Shown here one piece after another: positions 1 to 9,527 of a DNA stretch of 64,000 bases. Each line of letters opens with the position of its first letter. The first letter of the stretch is position 1. The notes beneath the pieces are model-generated. The model saw only the letters and a list, made by a program, of their open reading frames with translations, was not told the DNA's origin and did not search any database. The position numbers and the translations under genes were made by a program. This DNA comes from Paenibacillus sp. FSL H7-0357. Its GTDB lineage: Bacteria > Bacillota > Bacilli > Paenibacillales > Paenibacillaceae. The stretch covers positions 1,984,001 through 2,048,000 of the forward strand of contig NZ_CP009241.1 in assembly GCF_000758525.1 (NCBI RefSeq), in the 5' to 3' direction.

Positions 1-37
1 AAACTGACCTAATATCGCACTACGCGATGCTCAACAC

Positions 38-75
38 AAAAGCCGCCGAACCCTGAGAGGTTCGGCGGCTTTTTG
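38..75 (+). terminator. Rho-independent terminator of a gene left of the window
   Basis: A perfect ten-pair inverted repeat (AGCCGCCGAA at 41 pairing with TTCGGCGGCT at 61) is followed by a T run. It probably ends a gene that lies before base 1. The opposite strand also has a short T run, so it may serve the convergent small gene at 139-429 too. Confidence 0.75.
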
Positions 76-138
76 TAAATATAATTATTTATATGCTTCA
101 CGCTATAAAATATCCGTTTCCGCTTGGTTGATCAGATA

Positions 139-429
139 TTATTCATCCTCAAGCTTTGCAAGCTCATCCTCAAGTCCGGCGAGACTTGTGCGGATAGCTT
201 CGGCTAAGGCATGTTGTCTGGCTGCCTGCTCCAGCAGTTTCTCCTCCTCGGAGGCATCAGTCACCGGGTCATACGCCGGAGAGGTTCTTAACCGGTTCAA
301 ATCTGCCTCACAAGCTTTTCCGGCATGTTCAGCTTGCTTCAATTCTTCCCCGGCAATGCCAATCTGGTACTCCAGATACGTGAAGTCAGATGAGGCTGCG
401 CTGTGGGTTGAACGCTGTGAATAAGTCAT
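139..429 (-). CDS. Hypothetical small coiled-coil protein
   Basis: This 96-residue acidic, alanine- and glutamate-rich protein has no signal peptide or membrane segment. Its composition, with heptad-like spacing of leucine and alanine from about residue 20 to the end, suggests a helical coiled coil. The start has a good ribosome site (AGAAGGTG about 5 bases upstream), which favours a real gene over the serine-rich ORF on the opposite strand. The start codon overlaps the upstream small CxxC ORF, so the two are probably co-transcribed. I recognise no family and assign no function. Confidence 0.55.
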   Translation of the reverse strand: MTYSQRSTHSAASSDFTYLEYQIGIAGEELKQAEHAGKACEADLNRLRTSPAYDPVTDASEEEKLLEQAARQHALAEAIRTSLAGLEDELAKLEDE

Positions 430-586
430 GATGCACCTTCTTTCCTGTCCTTTCGGGTAACTGTATGTTCATCATACAAGCTTTCGGGCATGACCTCAAC
501 TGACCTATAGGCGTATGCCCTTTCAGCCATGGAATTGCGGTCTCTTCAAGCTGCCTGCGACATTGCTCACAGACAACAATCCCCAT
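386..586 (-). CDS. Small CxxC protein, SR1P-like at its N-terminus
   Basis: A 66-residue ORF opens with MGIVVCEQC, which resembles the start of the SR1P (GapA-binding peptide) family, small Firmicute proteins with an early pair of cysteines. Only the first ten or so residues fit. The tail (residues 30-66) runs into the next gene out of frame and looks unlike the family. A one-base frame change near 500 would end the protein exactly on the ATGA of the next gene, so the true product may be shorter or the gene may be damaged. The ribosome site is weak. Treat the family name as a suggestion. Confidence 0.35.
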   Translation of the reverse strand: MGIVVCEQCRRQLEETAIPWLKGHTPIGQLRSCPKACMMNIQLPERTGKKVHHDLFTAFNPQRSLI

Positions 587-681
587 TCTCGTTTTACCAT
601 TAGAGAATTGAAAATAAAAGCTAAATTTTTCAATAACAGTTTACAAGGGAAGCTTCCCGCGAAAGAAGGTTGTTATACATA

Positions 682-1713
682 ATGAAAGCTTTATCTTTTG
701 ACACATTGTACGAAGTCAAACGTTACCTGGGGGAAAAGCCAAGCAGCCGTGGTCTCGTGCTGTTCGCCTCCGCTGGTGCTGTCAGGGAACTGTCCCCGCA
801 TGCGCCTGCAAATGCCGTGTTATGTTCGACCAAAGGTGAATATACCCCGAAGGGTTACCGGAACGGCGTGGTTTCGGGATTTGAATACGATGCGGATATC
901 GCCGATATTGTGGAAATTCTGCACCCGCCCGTGCTCAGCGGCGATAACCTCAAGGCCTCGTACCATAAAGTAAAAGACAACGTGAATGCGTTTCTGCTGC
1001 TGCTGTGCGACGGAAGGGCTGCAATGGAGGAGACGATTCTCTCCTCGCTTTATTTCATCGATCAAGAGTTCAAGGTGCTTGGCGGAAGCGCAGCGGATGA
1101 TGAGAGCGGAGAGACCTATCTTTATATCGGAAGCCGCCGGGTGCGCAACCTGGGAATCTTTTTCAACTTGACCGCCCGTACCGCATTGATCAAAGAGAAC
1201 ATATACGTTCCGACCGGAACGAAACTGCTGGTAACAGAAGCGGATGTGTTTGGACGAACGGTATATTCGTTTAACGGCCGCCCGGCGGCAGAGGAATATG
1301 CGCGTGTACTGGATGTGAAGGAAGACCTGTTAGCCGGGCATTTCCTGAGCAACCCGCTGGGCAAAAGATACGAAGACGATCTGATTATCGCATCTCCGAT
1401 GGTCATCAATCCGGACAAGTCTATTACCTTCTACAGCCAATTGATGCCGAGCACTTATCTGGAGGTGCTTAGCGCGGCTGACCCGCTTGTGGTGCTGGAG
1501 CAGACACTGCGTGAGATTCCGTTTAAGCCTGCTTTTGTACTGAACATCAATTGTACGCTGCGCGACAGGCTGTTCCTCCGGGATGGCTTGTGGGCAGGAT
1601 TTGACGACAAGATGATCGGGTTCTGCGGGAACACCGCCGGCTTCATCAGCTACGGGGAGCAATATTACAAAAAGCATGCCAACCAGACAATGGTATTACT
1701 GCTGGTCGGATAA
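682..1713 (+). CDS. FIST-domain sensory protein
   Basis: The product of about 343 residues has the layout of FIST N plus FIST C proteins, a soluble ligand-sensing family usually tied to signal transduction. The C-terminal half ends with the conserved stretch MIGFCGNTAGFISYGEQYY. There is no signal peptide or membrane segment, so it should act in the cytoplasm. I chose the ATG at 682 because AAGAAGG at 663-669 lies 12 bases before it; an upstream TTG at 670 would abut the ribosome site. The gene is 12 bp ahead of a soluble chemoreceptor gene, so the two probably form a sensor-transducer pair. The ligand is unknown; small molecules such as amino acids have been proposed for the family. Confidence 0.85.
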   Translation: MKALSFDTLYEVKRYLGEKPSSRGLVLFASAGAVRELSPHAPANAVLCSTKGEYTPKGYRNGVVSGFEYDADIADIVEILHPPVLSGDNLKASYHKVKDNVNAFLLLLCDGRAAMEETILSSLYFIDQEFKVLGGSAADDESGETYLYIGSRRVRNLGIFFNLTARTALIKENIYVPTGTKLLVTEADVFGRTVYSFNGRPAAEEYARVLDVKEDLLAGHFLSNPLGKRYEDDLIIASPMVINPDKSITFYSQLMPSTYLEVLSAADPLVVLEQTLREIPFKPAFVLNINCTLRDRLFLRDGLWAGFDDKMIGFCGNTAGFISYGEQYYKKHANQTMVLLLVG

Positions 1714-1725
1714 GGGGGACTCATT

Positions 1726-2790
1726 ATGCAATGGATCAACAAGCTGCGTGCTTCATGGGGGAAAAGCAGCCGTGACGCGGAAATAGTAACTAATGGCAGC
1801 GTCATCCAGACAGAAAAGGACAGTATGCCCGGCCAATCAAGCACCTGGAATGATTCGAATCCCGTCTCCAAGCCATTATCCTATGGCATTCATGCCTATT
1901 CCTTGGCGGAGCAGATCAGCCGCGAAACCGGGTTCATCCTCCAGGAAGAGGGACGGATGGTAGAGGATTTCGCAGCTCTGCGCGCAGGAAGCGGAGAGAT
2001 GATCAGCCAGATCGGCGGAACGCAGCGGCTGCTGGAGCATTTGAAGGCCAACAGCGAGCAAACAGAAAGGCTTATCAATGAAATGTATGGCAGTCTCGCG
2101 TCTTCCTCAAACAAAATTGAATATGCGAAGGAAGCCAACGTACAGATATCTGCTGAAATGCAGAAAGCCTCGGCGATATTCACCCAGTTTGTGTCTTTAA
2201 ATCAAGAGCTAAGCCAGCATTTTCAGAGTATTGGGCAGCTGGCGGGCATTATTACGGAAATCGCCGAGCAGACCAATCTGCTGTCCCTGAACGCAGCCAT
2301 CGAGGCGGCAAGGGCTGGTGAGCATGGGCGGGGGTTCGCGGTCGTTTCTTCAGAAATCCGCAATCTTGCCGACCGTACCCGCAGTCACGTGGAAGAAATT
2401 ATGGGTTCGCTGTCGGGGATGACTGACGTGATAGAACAGCTACACGACAAGTCCAGTGATGGAACACGGGCCATGGCAGAGACGAACGAGCGGATCGGCC
2501 AATCGACCGTTTATATGAACGAGATCGTCGAAGCGGAGGAAGAAGTATTCCAGCATCTGGAGAAAATTCAGGTTTCCCAGGACAGCAGCCTTGAAGATGT
2601 GGAACGCATCAATGCCGATCTGCTGCATGTCATAGAGAAATCAGGGCAGGATTCCGAACAGTTTGAGATGCTTGTCCTTACGATTCAGAAAAAAGCCGAT
2701 CATTTTCAGCAGATGCTGAATCACTTGCATCAGATAGCGGAGCTAAGGCAGCTTGATGAAGAGGGAGATGCAGCCGCCCGGCGTGAATAA
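1726..2790 (+). CDS. Soluble methyl-accepting chemotaxis protein
   Basis: This 354-residue protein carries the conserved chemoreceptor hairpin tip at about residues 175-215 ([19 protein letters not shown], then [18 protein letters not shown]), the part that binds CheA and CheW. It has no transmembrane segment and no recognisable ligand domain in its first 60 residues, so it is cytoplasmic. The rest is predicted helix with glutamate/glutamine pairs suited to methylation. The FIST gene stops 12 bp upstream and the ribosome site GGGGGA covers that gap. This supports one operon in which the FIST protein senses and this protein signals to the flagellar motor or another CheA system. Confidence 0.9.
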   Translation: MQWINKLRASWGKSSRDAEIVTNGSVIQTEKDSMPGQSSTWNDSNPVSKPLSYGIHAYSLAEQISRETGFILQEEGRMVEDFAALRAGSGEMISQIGGTQRLLEHLKANSEQTERLINEMYGSLASSSNKIEYAKEANVQISAEMQKASAIFTQFVSLNQELSQHFQSIGQLAGIITEIAEQTNLLSLNAAIEAARAGEHGRGFAVVSSEIRNLADRTRSHVEEIMGSLSGMTDVIEQLHDKSSDGTRAMAETNERIGQSTVYMNEIVEAEEEVFQHLEKIQVSQDSSLEDVERINADLLHVIEKSGQDSEQFEMLVLTIQKKADHFQQMLNHLHQIAELRQLDEEGDAAARRE

Positions 2791-2856
2791 GGCGGGTTTG
2801 TAAAGAGCGGTTTTAATGGTAAGTAAAAAGGTCTGCCGCTTAAAAGAGAGCAATAA

Positions 2857-2897
2857 AAAAACCGCAGTAAGGATGATTCCCTTGCTGCGGTTTGCTT
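2857..2897 (-). terminator. Rho-independent terminator of the 59-residue gene
   Basis: AAACCGCAGTAAGG pairs with CCTTGCTGCGGTTT. Read on the minus strand it is followed by seven T residues, so it ends the small gene at 2945-3124. On the plus strand the T run is weak, but it may also act behind the chemoreceptor gene. Confidence 0.75.
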
Positions 2898-2944
2898 GCG
2901 TTCTTGTCTATGTCAGTGTGTATGTAATATAGATAGACAGACGT

Positions 2945-3124
2945 TTAGTTTTTATCGATGAGTTCAAGTTTTTCAAGGATCTTTATTGTTGTTAAGGCGG
3001 ATAACTGAACGGCTAATTCAACGCTTTCTTTCTGAATTCCGTCCTTCTCAATAGCATCCTTGTTCTCTGAGAAGACTTCTTCAGTTACTTGGCTGATCAG
3101 ACTTTTGACGATTTCAATATGCAT
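2945..3124 (-). CDS. Hypothetical 59-residue acidic helical protein
   Basis: The ORF reads MHIEIVKSLISQVTEEVFSE at its start and ends EKLELIDKN. It has a very strong ribosome site (GGAGAGGGGGAG, about 9 bases before the ATG) and a terminator directly downstream, so it is well supported as a single-gene transcription unit despite its size. It is acidic, rich in isoleucine, valine, lysine and glutamate, and probably fully helical. It has no cysteines, signal or membrane segment. I recognise no family. Confidence 0.65.
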   Translation of the reverse strand: MHIEIVKSLISQVTEEVFSENKDAIEKDGIQKESVELAVQLSALTTIKILEKLELIDKN

Positions 3125-3358
3125 AATAAACTCCCCCTCTCCGGAAAAATAGCCACATTCTTATATTTCGGCAGATCATCAGGTTTTTCTTTGAAATAAA
3201 CCTTCCTCAATTAGCAGAAATCGGGTGGAGAAAAGTATAAACCATCTCATTATTATGATATAGTTAATATTGATTTTTAATCCATACCCTTTCGTTAGAC
3301 AGAAGAGGTTGATTGAATACATATCAATTGTTACAGAAGACCTGAGAGGGAGTACTCC

Positions 3359-4081
3359 ATGACACAATTTGTCTACAAGCAAATAATTGATGACCTTAAA
3401 ATGAAAATCTTTGCTGGACAGTTTGCGGATATGCGATTACCTGATGAACGCAGTCTTAGCGAAACGTATCAGGTTAGCCGCAGCTCCATCAAGCGCGCAT
3501 TAACCAAAATGGAAAGTGTCGGAATCATTTTCAAAAAACGAGGTTCAGGCACGTTTATTAACCCCTTATACATAAAAAACGAATCCATCTTCAATTACGA
3601 AGGTTCCAATCTGGGTGTCACCGACAATTTCCAGATGCATGGCAAGAAACCTAAAGTCAAAGTGTTGAATTTCGAGGTTATTCCGCCAACAAAAGAATTG
3701 CAGCGGGATTTGTTCCTGGGGCCCCATGATTTTGTATACAAAATCGTCCGCTTGCGCCTGTTCGATGATGATCCCTTTATGATAGAGACGGGTTATATCC
3801 CGATAAAAATCGTTCAGGATTTAAATCAGACAATTATCGAGGGCTCCATTTTTAATTATCTGGAAGACTCGCGCAACCTGGCCGTAACCAAATCATTTTT
3901 ATCTATTTTTGCCGAGCCGTCCTTGTCCACGGATCAGGAGCTGCTGCACTTGAAAGAAAATGAACCTGTTGGCATTATGGAGGGGATTTTCTTTTTGGAC
4001 AATGGTACTCCCTTTGAATTTTCCCATATGCGGTTTCATTATCAATATTTGAAATTTAATACGTTTGTATCTGTTCATTAA
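3359..4081 (+). CDS. GntR family regulator, UTRA type
   Basis: The 240-residue protein has an N-terminal winged helix (about residues 5-70; RSLSETYQVSRSSIKRAL is the recognition region and KKRGSGTFI the wing) and a C-terminal UTRA ligand domain. UTRA members of the HutC subfamily usually sense a sugar phosphate or similar small metabolite. The ATG at 3359 follows GAGAGGGAG. The gene stands just before phosphoketolase with a terminator between, so it may control that gene; this is inferred from position. I did not find a clear GntR operator by eye. Confidence 0.88.
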   Translation: MTQFVYKQIIDDLKMKIFAGQFADMRLPDERSLSETYQVSRSSIKRALTKMESVGIIFKKRGSGTFINPLYIKNESIFNYEGSNLGVTDNFQMHGKKPKVKVLNFEVIPPTKELQRDLFLGPHDFVYKIVRLRLFDDDPFMIETGYIPIKIVQDLNQTIIEGSIFNYLEDSRNLAVTKSFLSIFAEPSLSTDQELLHLKENEPVGIMEGIFFLDNGTPFEFSHMRFHYQYLKFNTFVSVH

Positions 4082-4091
4082 GGAGCAGAAT

Positions 4092-4123
4092 AAGACCGGG
4101 AACTTTCCCGGTCTTATTTTTTT
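4092..4123 (+). terminator. Rho-independent terminator after the GntR gene
   Basis: AAGACCGGGA pairs with TTCCCGGTCTT around a short loop and is followed by a run of seven T residues. It separates the regulator from the phosphoketolase transcript. Confidence 0.9.
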
Positions 4124-4182
4124 GTATACTTTACTTTTTTGTGGATGTAACGTATTTACATAAATTTCAATATAACCGTGTT

Positions 4183-4287
4183 TTGACAGCGTTTTTCCTG
4201 AGTTTTTCATACTATGTTCAAATTTTCACAAAATTGGACCGTATCACTTGTCAAAAAGGTTGTATTTATTTTGAGCAGAGGTATGAT
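4183..4287 (+). promoter_or_regulatory. Possible promoters and cre-like site of phosphoketolase
   Basis: Two weak promoter candidates are visible: TTGACA at 4183 with CATACT at 4208 (19-bp spacer), and TTGTAT at 4260 with TATGAT at 4282 (16-bp spacer). The bases TGACAGCGTTTTTC at 4184-4197 match the CcpA cre consensus at about 11 of 14 positions and overlap the first -35 box. Catabolite control is plausible but unproven. The rest of the 264-bp gap is AT-rich with no supported gene. Confidence 0.35.
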
Positions 4288-4345
4288 GTATTTGTAGAGA
4301 AAAAGGATGGCAATAAGCAACAATATATATATAGGAGTGGATGAA

Positions 4346-6730
4346 ATGGGATTATCAACCATGAAAGTCGATTATTCGTCTAAAACGTATCTGGAAAAGC
4401 TTGACGCTTATTGGCGTGCAACCAACTACATTTCGGTAGGTCAGCTGTATTTGAAAGACAATCCGTTGTTAAGAGAACCTTTGAAAGATGCTGACATTAA
4501 GATTAAACCTATCGGACACTGGGGTACTATTCCGGGCCAGAACTTTATTTATGCCCATTTGAATCGTGTAATTACTAAATATGATTTGAACATGTTCTAT
4601 GTTGAAGGTCCGGGTCATGGCGGTCAGGTTATGGTTTCGAATTCCTATCTGGACGGAAGCTATACTGAGATTTATCCGGAAATTACGCAGGATATCCCGG
4701 GTCTCAAAAAACTGTTCAAACAATTCTCGTTCCCGGGCGGCGTTGCTTCCCATGCTGCACCTGAAACTCCGGGATCCATTCATGAAGGCGGCGAGCTGGG
4801 TTATTCTTTATCCCACGGCGCTGGCGCTATTCTGGATAACCCTGATTTGATTTCGGCTGTTGTCGTTGGAGATGGTGAGGCTGAAACCGGACCACTGGCC
4901 GCATCATGGTTCTCCAACCGCTTCATCAACCCTGTTACAGATGGCGCTGTTTTGCCGATTCTGCACTTGAACGGATTTAAAATCAGCAACCCGACGATTC
5001 TGTCCCGTCAATCGAAAGAAGAAATCACCGCTTACTTTACAGGCATGGGCTGGGAGCCGTTCTTTGTTGAAGGCGAAGACCCTGAACATATGCATCCGGA
5101 AATGGCGAAGGTACTCGATACCATCGTCGAAAGAATTGCAGCCATTCAAAAAAATGCGCGTGAAAATAACGACCTTACCCGCCCGGTATGGCCGATGCTC
5201 GTCTTCCGTTCCCCTAAAGGCTGGACTGGACCGGCAGCATGGGACGGTGTGCCGAATACCGGTTCGTTCCGTGCCCATCAGGTTCCAATTCCGGTTGACC
5301 AGAAAAATATGAAGCATGCTCCAGCTTTGCTTGAATGGATGAACAGCTACAGACCGGAAGAATTATTTGATGAGAACGGCCGCTTGAACGAAGAGCTTGC
5401 CGAAATCCTGCCTACAGGCGACAGACGTATGGGGATGAATCCTGTTACTAACGCTGGCAACCTTATCAAAGATTTGCGCCTGCCGGATTTCCGCGACTAT
5501 GTGCTTGATAACTCCGTTCCAGGTAAAGTAGTAGCGCAGGATATGGCCGTTCTCGGAAAATACCTGAAAGAGGTTGTCCTGCTCAATGAAGATAACCGCA
5601 ATTTCCGGATTTTCGGACCGGATGAAACGATGTCCAACCGTCTGGGACCTGTGTTTGAAGTGACCAAACGCCAATGGCTGGATCAAATTAATGAACCTAA
5701 TGACGAATTCCTCGCTTCGTATGGCCGTGTAATTGATTCCCAATTATCGGAGCATCAGGCGGAAGGACTGCTGGAAGGTTATGTATTAACCGGACGTCAT
5801 GGCTTTTTTGCAAGTTATGAAGCTTTCCTGCGCGTTGTGGATTCGATGATTACCCAGCACTTCAAATGGCTGCGTAAAGCAACCGATCAAGGCTGGCGCG
5901 CTGATATCCCTTCACTCAATGTTGTCGCAACTTCAACCGTGTTCCAGCAGGACCATAACGGTTATACGCACCAGGATCCGGGTTTGCTGGGTCACCTGGC
6001 AGACAAAAAACCGGAATTCATCCGGGAATATTTGCCGGCTGATGCCAACTCCCTGCTGGCTGTATTTGACACCATCCTGAACGACCGTCAAAAGATCAAC
6101 CTGATTGTGTCGTCCAAACATCCGCGTCCACAGTGGTTCTCGGCTCAAGAGGCGCAGGAATTGGTTGATAAAGGACTCAAGATCATTGACTGGGCCAGCA
6201 CGGACAAAGGCGGAGAGCCTGATGTTGTATTTGCTTCTGCAGGTACCGAACCTACGATTGAAGCTTTGGCTGCCATCTCTATCCTGCATGAGAAATTGCC
6301 TGAGCTGAAAATCCGTTATATCAACGTGGTCGATCTGCTTAAGCTGAGAAGCCAGAAACTTGATCCGCGTGGTTTATCCGACGATGAGTTTGATCAATTT
6401 TTCACAAAGGATAAACCGGTCATCTTCGCTTTCCATGGTTATGAAGGCCTGATTAAAGACTTGTTCTTCGACCGCCACAATCATAACCTGCATGTGCATG
6501 GCTACCGTGAGAACGGCGACATCACGACTCCGTTCGATATGCGTGTACTGAATCAGATGGACCGTTTCGATCTGACGAAGGAAGCTGTTCTGAGCTTGCC
6601 TGCAGCTGACAAACACACTGCCATCGCGGATGAGATGGATGCTATGGTTAAGAAGCATTATGAGTATATCCGTGAAGAGGGCATTGACCTGCCGGAAGTG
6701 GAGAATTGGGTCTGGAAGAGTTTGAAATAA
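4346..6730 (+). CDS. xfp: Phosphoketolase (xylulose 5-phosphate/fructose 6-phosphate)
   Basis: Phosphoketolase is a thiamine diphosphate enzyme that splits xylulose 5-phosphate, often also fructose 6-phosphate, with phosphate into acetyl phosphate and glyceraldehyde 3-phosphate or erythrose 4-phosphate. The 794-residue length is typical. Family motifs are clear: [40 protein letters not shown], the ThDP-binding stretch [14 protein letters not shown], and [14 protein letters not shown] chose the ATG at 4346 because AGGAGTGG ends five bases before it; an in-frame upstream ATG at 4307 lacks a good site. A terminator follows, so it is a single-gene unit. It can feed pentose phosphates, for example from xylan breakdown, to acetyl phosphate. 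Confidence 0.97.
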   Translation: MGLSTMKVDYSSKTYLEKLDAYWRATNYISVGQLYLKDNPLLREPLKDADIKIKPIGHWGTIPGQNFIYAHLNRVITKYDLNMFYVEGPGHGGQVMVSNSYLDGSYTEIYPEITQDIPGLKKLFKQFSFPGGVASHAAPETPGSIHEGGELGYSLSHGAGAILDNPDLISAVVVGDGEAETGPLAASWFSNRFINPVTDGAVLPILHLNGFKISNPTILSRQSKEEITAYFTGMGWEPFFVEGEDPEHMHPEMAKVLDTIVERIAAIQKNARENNDLTRPVWPMLVFRSPKGWTGPAAWDGVPNTGSFRAHQVPIPVDQKNMKHAPALLEWMNSYRPEELFDENGRLNEELAEILPTGDRRMGMNPVTNAGNLIKDLRLPDFRDYVLDNSVPGKVVAQDMAVLGKYLKEVVLLNEDNRNFRIFGPDETMSNRLGPVFEVTKRQWLDQINEPNDEFLASYGRVIDSQLSEHQAEGLLEGYVLTGRHGFFASYEAFLRVVDSMITQHFKWLRKATDQGWRADIPSLNVVATSTVFQQDHNGYTHQDPGLLGHLADKKPEFIREYLPADANSLLAVFDTILNDRQKINLIVSSKHPRPQWFSAQEAQELVDKGLKIIDWASTDKGGEPDVVFASAGTEPTIEALAAISILHEKLPELKIRYINVVDLLKLRSQKLDPRGLSDDEFDQFFTKDKPVIFAFHGYEGLIKDLFFDRHNHNLHVHGYRENGDITTPFDMRVLNQMDRFDLTKEAVLSLPAADKHTAIADEMDAMVKKHYEYIREEGIDLPEVENWVWKSLK

Positions 6731-6772
6731 GTTTGAGAAATCTGCTTGTAAATGTATGATGAAGTTGAAGGT

Positions 6773-6810
6773 GCCTGTCCCAGTGTGCATTAGGGGCAGG
6801 CAATTTTTTT
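6773..6810 (+). terminator. Rho-independent terminator after xfp
   Basis: GCCTGTCCC pairs with GGGGCAGGC and is followed by AATTTTTTT, a standard terminator just behind phosphoketolase. Confidence 0.88.
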
Positions 6811-6909
6811 GAATGGGACTTAGGCTGGGATTTGTTCTATTAAGCTGACTGGTATCCATGTGGTAAAATAGAGGGATACGAAAGAAAAATTCAGCTAGGA
6901 GCCCTGAGA

Positions 6910-7908
6910 ATGAAAACTATCATTGATATCGCCCGGGCGGCGGGTGTGGCTAAAAGTACGGTCTCAAGATATTTGAACGGTGGTTCTGTCAGCGATGCGA
7001 CGAGAGAGAAAATCGAACGCATCATCAAACAGAACCAGTATGTGCCCAACACATTCGCCCAAAGCCTGAAGGCAAAGCGGACCAGCATTATCGGCACAAT
7101 CGTTCCGCGCTTGGACTCCTATGCAGTCTCGCAGACCTTGATGGGCATAGACGATGAGTTGCGGGGACGCCAGTATCAGCTGCTCATTGCCAACACCAAT
7201 CAGGACTTGGAGCGGGAAATTGAATTCATTTATGAGATGGCGAGGCAAAAAGTTTCTGGTCTGCTGCTGCTGGCGGCGCAAGTAACGGAGCGGCACCTGA
7301 AGGCGGTCCGGGACTGCAAAATTCCGGTTATACTGATCGGGCAGCAGCATGCAGACCTGCATAGCGTGATTCATGATGATGTAATGGCCGGTTATCTGAT
7401 GGGCAAGCATATTCTTGAAAAAGGACATCGCCAGATCGCTTATCTTGGTGTTACGGAGCAGGATATCGCGGTAGGTGTAAGGCGGAAGCAAGGCTTCCAA
7501 AGGGCTCTTCGCGAATACGGAAATTGCGATGCAAGGTTCTATACCTCCGGATTCAGAATGAACGAGGCTGTGACGGCGGCCGATTTGCTGTTTGAGGACA
7601 GGGTGCCTACAGTCATCGTGTGCGCGACCGACAATATTGCACTCGGTGTGATGAAAGCAGCCTCGCTCAGACATATACTAATTCCTTCCGGAGTGTCGGT
7701 GACGGGATTCGGCGATTACGAGGTTACTGAGATTGTTCATCCGGCGTTGACGACTATGAGATTTTATTACAGAGAAGCCGGGCAATTGGCTGCGGAGAAC
7801 ATCATAGCCTTGGTGAATGGAGAAGAGGTCGCCAAAGTCTCCGTCTCCGGCTGCGAAATTATTCAGCGAGAAAGCGTTGACAATTTGACTGGACTCAGCA
7901 TACAATAA
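6910..7908 (+). CDS. scrR: LacI family repressor of the sucrose operon
   Basis: The 332-residue protein begins with the LacI helix-turn-helix (TIIDIARAAGVAKSTVSRYL, residues 3-22) and the hinge region to about residue 60, followed by a periplasmic-binding-protein-like effector domain. It lies directly ahead of scrB and scrA on the same strand. Two copies of the palindrome GGAACCGGTTCC lie between its stop codon and scrB, the expected kind of operator. This supports ScrR function, where sucrose 6-phosphate or fructose is the usual inducer in the family. The ribosome site is AGGAG before the ATG. The scr symbol is given from context. Confidence 0.85.
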   Translation: MKTIIDIARAAGVAKSTVSRYLNGGSVSDATREKIERIIKQNQYVPNTFAQSLKAKRTSIIGTIVPRLDSYAVSQTLMGIDDELRGRQYQLLIANTNQDLEREIEFIYEMARQKVSGLLLLAAQVTERHLKAVRDCKIPVILIGQQHADLHSVIHDDVMAGYLMGKHILEKGHRQIAYLGVTEQDIAVGVRRKQGFQRALREYGNCDARFYTSGFRMNEAVTAADLLFEDRVPTVIVCATDNIALGVMKAASLRHILIPSGVSVTGFGDYEVTEIVHPALTTMRFYYREAGQLAAENIIALVNGEEVAKVSVSGCEIIQRESVDNLTGLSIQ

Positions 7909-7912
7909 TATT

Positions 7913-7987
7913 GGAACCGGTTCCGGACCTTTTTTCACAGCGATGTTGAAAAGAGGTTTTCTTTTTAAGATACTTGGAACCGGTTCC
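7913..7987 (+). promoter_or_regulatory. Two LacI-type operators and the scrB promoter
   Basis: The identical palindrome GGAACCGGTTCC occurs at 7913-7924 and 7976-7987, 63 bp centre to centre, which is six helical turns. Between them is a promoter candidate, TTGAAA at 7946-7951 and GATACT at 7969-7974 with a 17-bp spacer. The second operator thus covers the transcription start and the first lies upstream, an arrangement suited to repression by DNA looping. Confidence 0.75.
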
Positions 7988-8026
7988 GTTAAAGAGAACT
8001 AGACCAAATAGATAGTGGAGAGTCCG

Positions 8027-9523
8027 ATGATAAAAATGGATAGAAAACAGCTGTACCGTCTTATCGAAGAAGCAGAGCCGGGTGAACGGGAAGCGCTTGA
8101 GCGGCTGGTCGCACACAGCCCATGGAGACAACAATTTCATATCCAGCCGGAAGCAGGATTACTGAATGACCCTAACGGCTTCTCCTACTACGGAGGCGAA
8201 TACCACTTGTTTTACCAGTGGTTTCCTTTGGGGACGCAGCATGGCATGAAATATTGGTATCATACTTCTTCTTCCGATCTGGTGCACTGGAAGAACCTTG
8301 GCATCGGCATTGCTCCGGGCGGGCAATACGATTCACACGGGGTGTTCTCGGGCAGTGCGATTGAGAAGGATGGCAAGCTGTTCCTGATGTATACGGGGAA
8401 TACCCGCACCGAGGACTGGATCAGACTGCCCTATCAGTGCCTGGCTGTAATGGAACGGGACGGAACGGTTATAAAGCTCGAGCGTCCGGTGATATTCGAT
8501 GTGGCGCCTGGCTATACAGATCATTATCGTGATCCGAAAGTGTGGAAGGCAGCGGAGGGCTTCTACTGTGTCATCGGTGCACAGCGTACTGATCATACAG
8601 GCTGCGTGGTGCTGTACAGCTCGCCGGATTTGCACAATTGGCGTTTTGAAGGGGAGCTTGGCACCCGGCTGATGAAGTTTGGATATATGTGGGAATGTCC
8701 CGATTACTTTGAACTGGACGGAGCAGGGGTGCTGCTGTTTTCCCCGCAAGGTCTTTCGCCGGAGGGCGACAAATTCCCGAATATCTATCAGTCAGGATAT
8801 CTCACTGGCGATCCGTTGCGCTTGCCGGACAGGGATTTCCGCCATGGTGAATTTCGGGAGCTTGATTATGGCTTTGATTTTTATGCGCCTCAGACAACCC
8901 AGGCACCCGACGGCAGACGTTTGCTGGTCGGATGGATGGGGCTGCCGGAGATTGATTACCCTACGGATCAGCATGGCTGGGCGCATTGTCTGACTTTGCC
9001 CCGCGAGCTGACCTTGGAGAACGGCCGTCTGATCCAGCGTCCGGCCAGAGAACTGGTCAAACGCCGGGGGCGGATGACAGAGGCCCACACAGTAATACAC
9101 AGTGGGACAGCTGAGATGAAGGAGCTTGGGGGTACCGTCTATGAGCTGCTGGCCCAGATCCGGGAGGATGGAGCAGAACGCTTCGGCATTGAGTTCCGTG
9201 TCGGCCCCAATGAGAGAACGGTCATCTATTACGATACCGCTGCGGGGAAAGTGGTACTGGACCGTTCCGAGTCAGGTCAAGCTCTGGCCCTGGAGTTCGG
9301 GAGGGAGCGGAGCTGCACGGCCGATCTTCGGGATCGCATGCTAACCCTGCAACTGTTTGTGGATACATCATCGGTTGAAGTGTTTGTGAATGACGGAGAA
9401 ACGGTATTTTCGGCGAGAATTTTTCCTGAACAGGTAAGCACAGGCATCCGCCTTTATACCGAAGGCGGCAGCGCGGAGTTCCGGGTTGTCCAATGGGAGA
9501 TTGAATACAACGGGGAGGAATAG
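8027..9523 (+). CDS. scrB: Sucrose-6-phosphate hydrolase, GH32
   Basis: This intracellular invertase cleaves sucrose 6-phosphate, made by the PTS, into glucose 6-phosphate and fructose. GH32 motifs are all present: LNDPNG with nucleophile Asp48, YRDPKVW (the RDP motif) and WECPDYF (the EC acid/base motif). The five-blade propeller is followed by a C-terminal beta-sandwich from about residue 330. I chose the ATG at 8027 because GGAG at 8017-8020 is six bases upstream; the GTG at 8015 sits in the ribosome site itself. There is no signal peptide. It is followed after four bases by scrA. Confidence 0.95.
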   Translation: MIKMDRKQLYRLIEEAEPGEREALERLVAHSPWRQQFHIQPEAGLLNDPNGFSYYGGEYHLFYQWFPLGTQHGMKYWYHTSSSDLVHWKNLGIGIAPGGQYDSHGVFSGSAIEKDGKLFLMYTGNTRTEDWIRLPYQCLAVMERDGTVIKLERPVIFDVAPGYTDHYRDPKVWKAAEGFYCVIGAQRTDHTGCVVLYSSPDLHNWRFEGELGTRLMKFGYMWECPDYFELDGAGVLLFSPQGLSPEGDKFPNIYQSGYLTGDPLRLPDRDFRHGEFRELDYGFDFYAPQTTQAPDGRRLLVGWMGLPEIDYPTDQHGWAHCLTLPRELTLENGRLIQRPARELVKRRGRMTEAHTVIHSGTAEMKELGGTVYELLAQIREDGAERFGIEFRVGPNERTVIYYDTAAGKVVLDRSESGQALALEFGRERSCTADLRDRMLTLQLFVDTSSVEVFVNDGETVFSARIFPEQVSTGIRLYTEGGSAEFRVVQWEIEYNGEE

Positions 9524-9527
9524 CGTT

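Noticed and set aside
4141..4345. 67-residue ORF and N-terminal extension of phosphoketolase
   Set aside because: The region holds promoter-like elements, and family length and ribosome site place the start at 4346.
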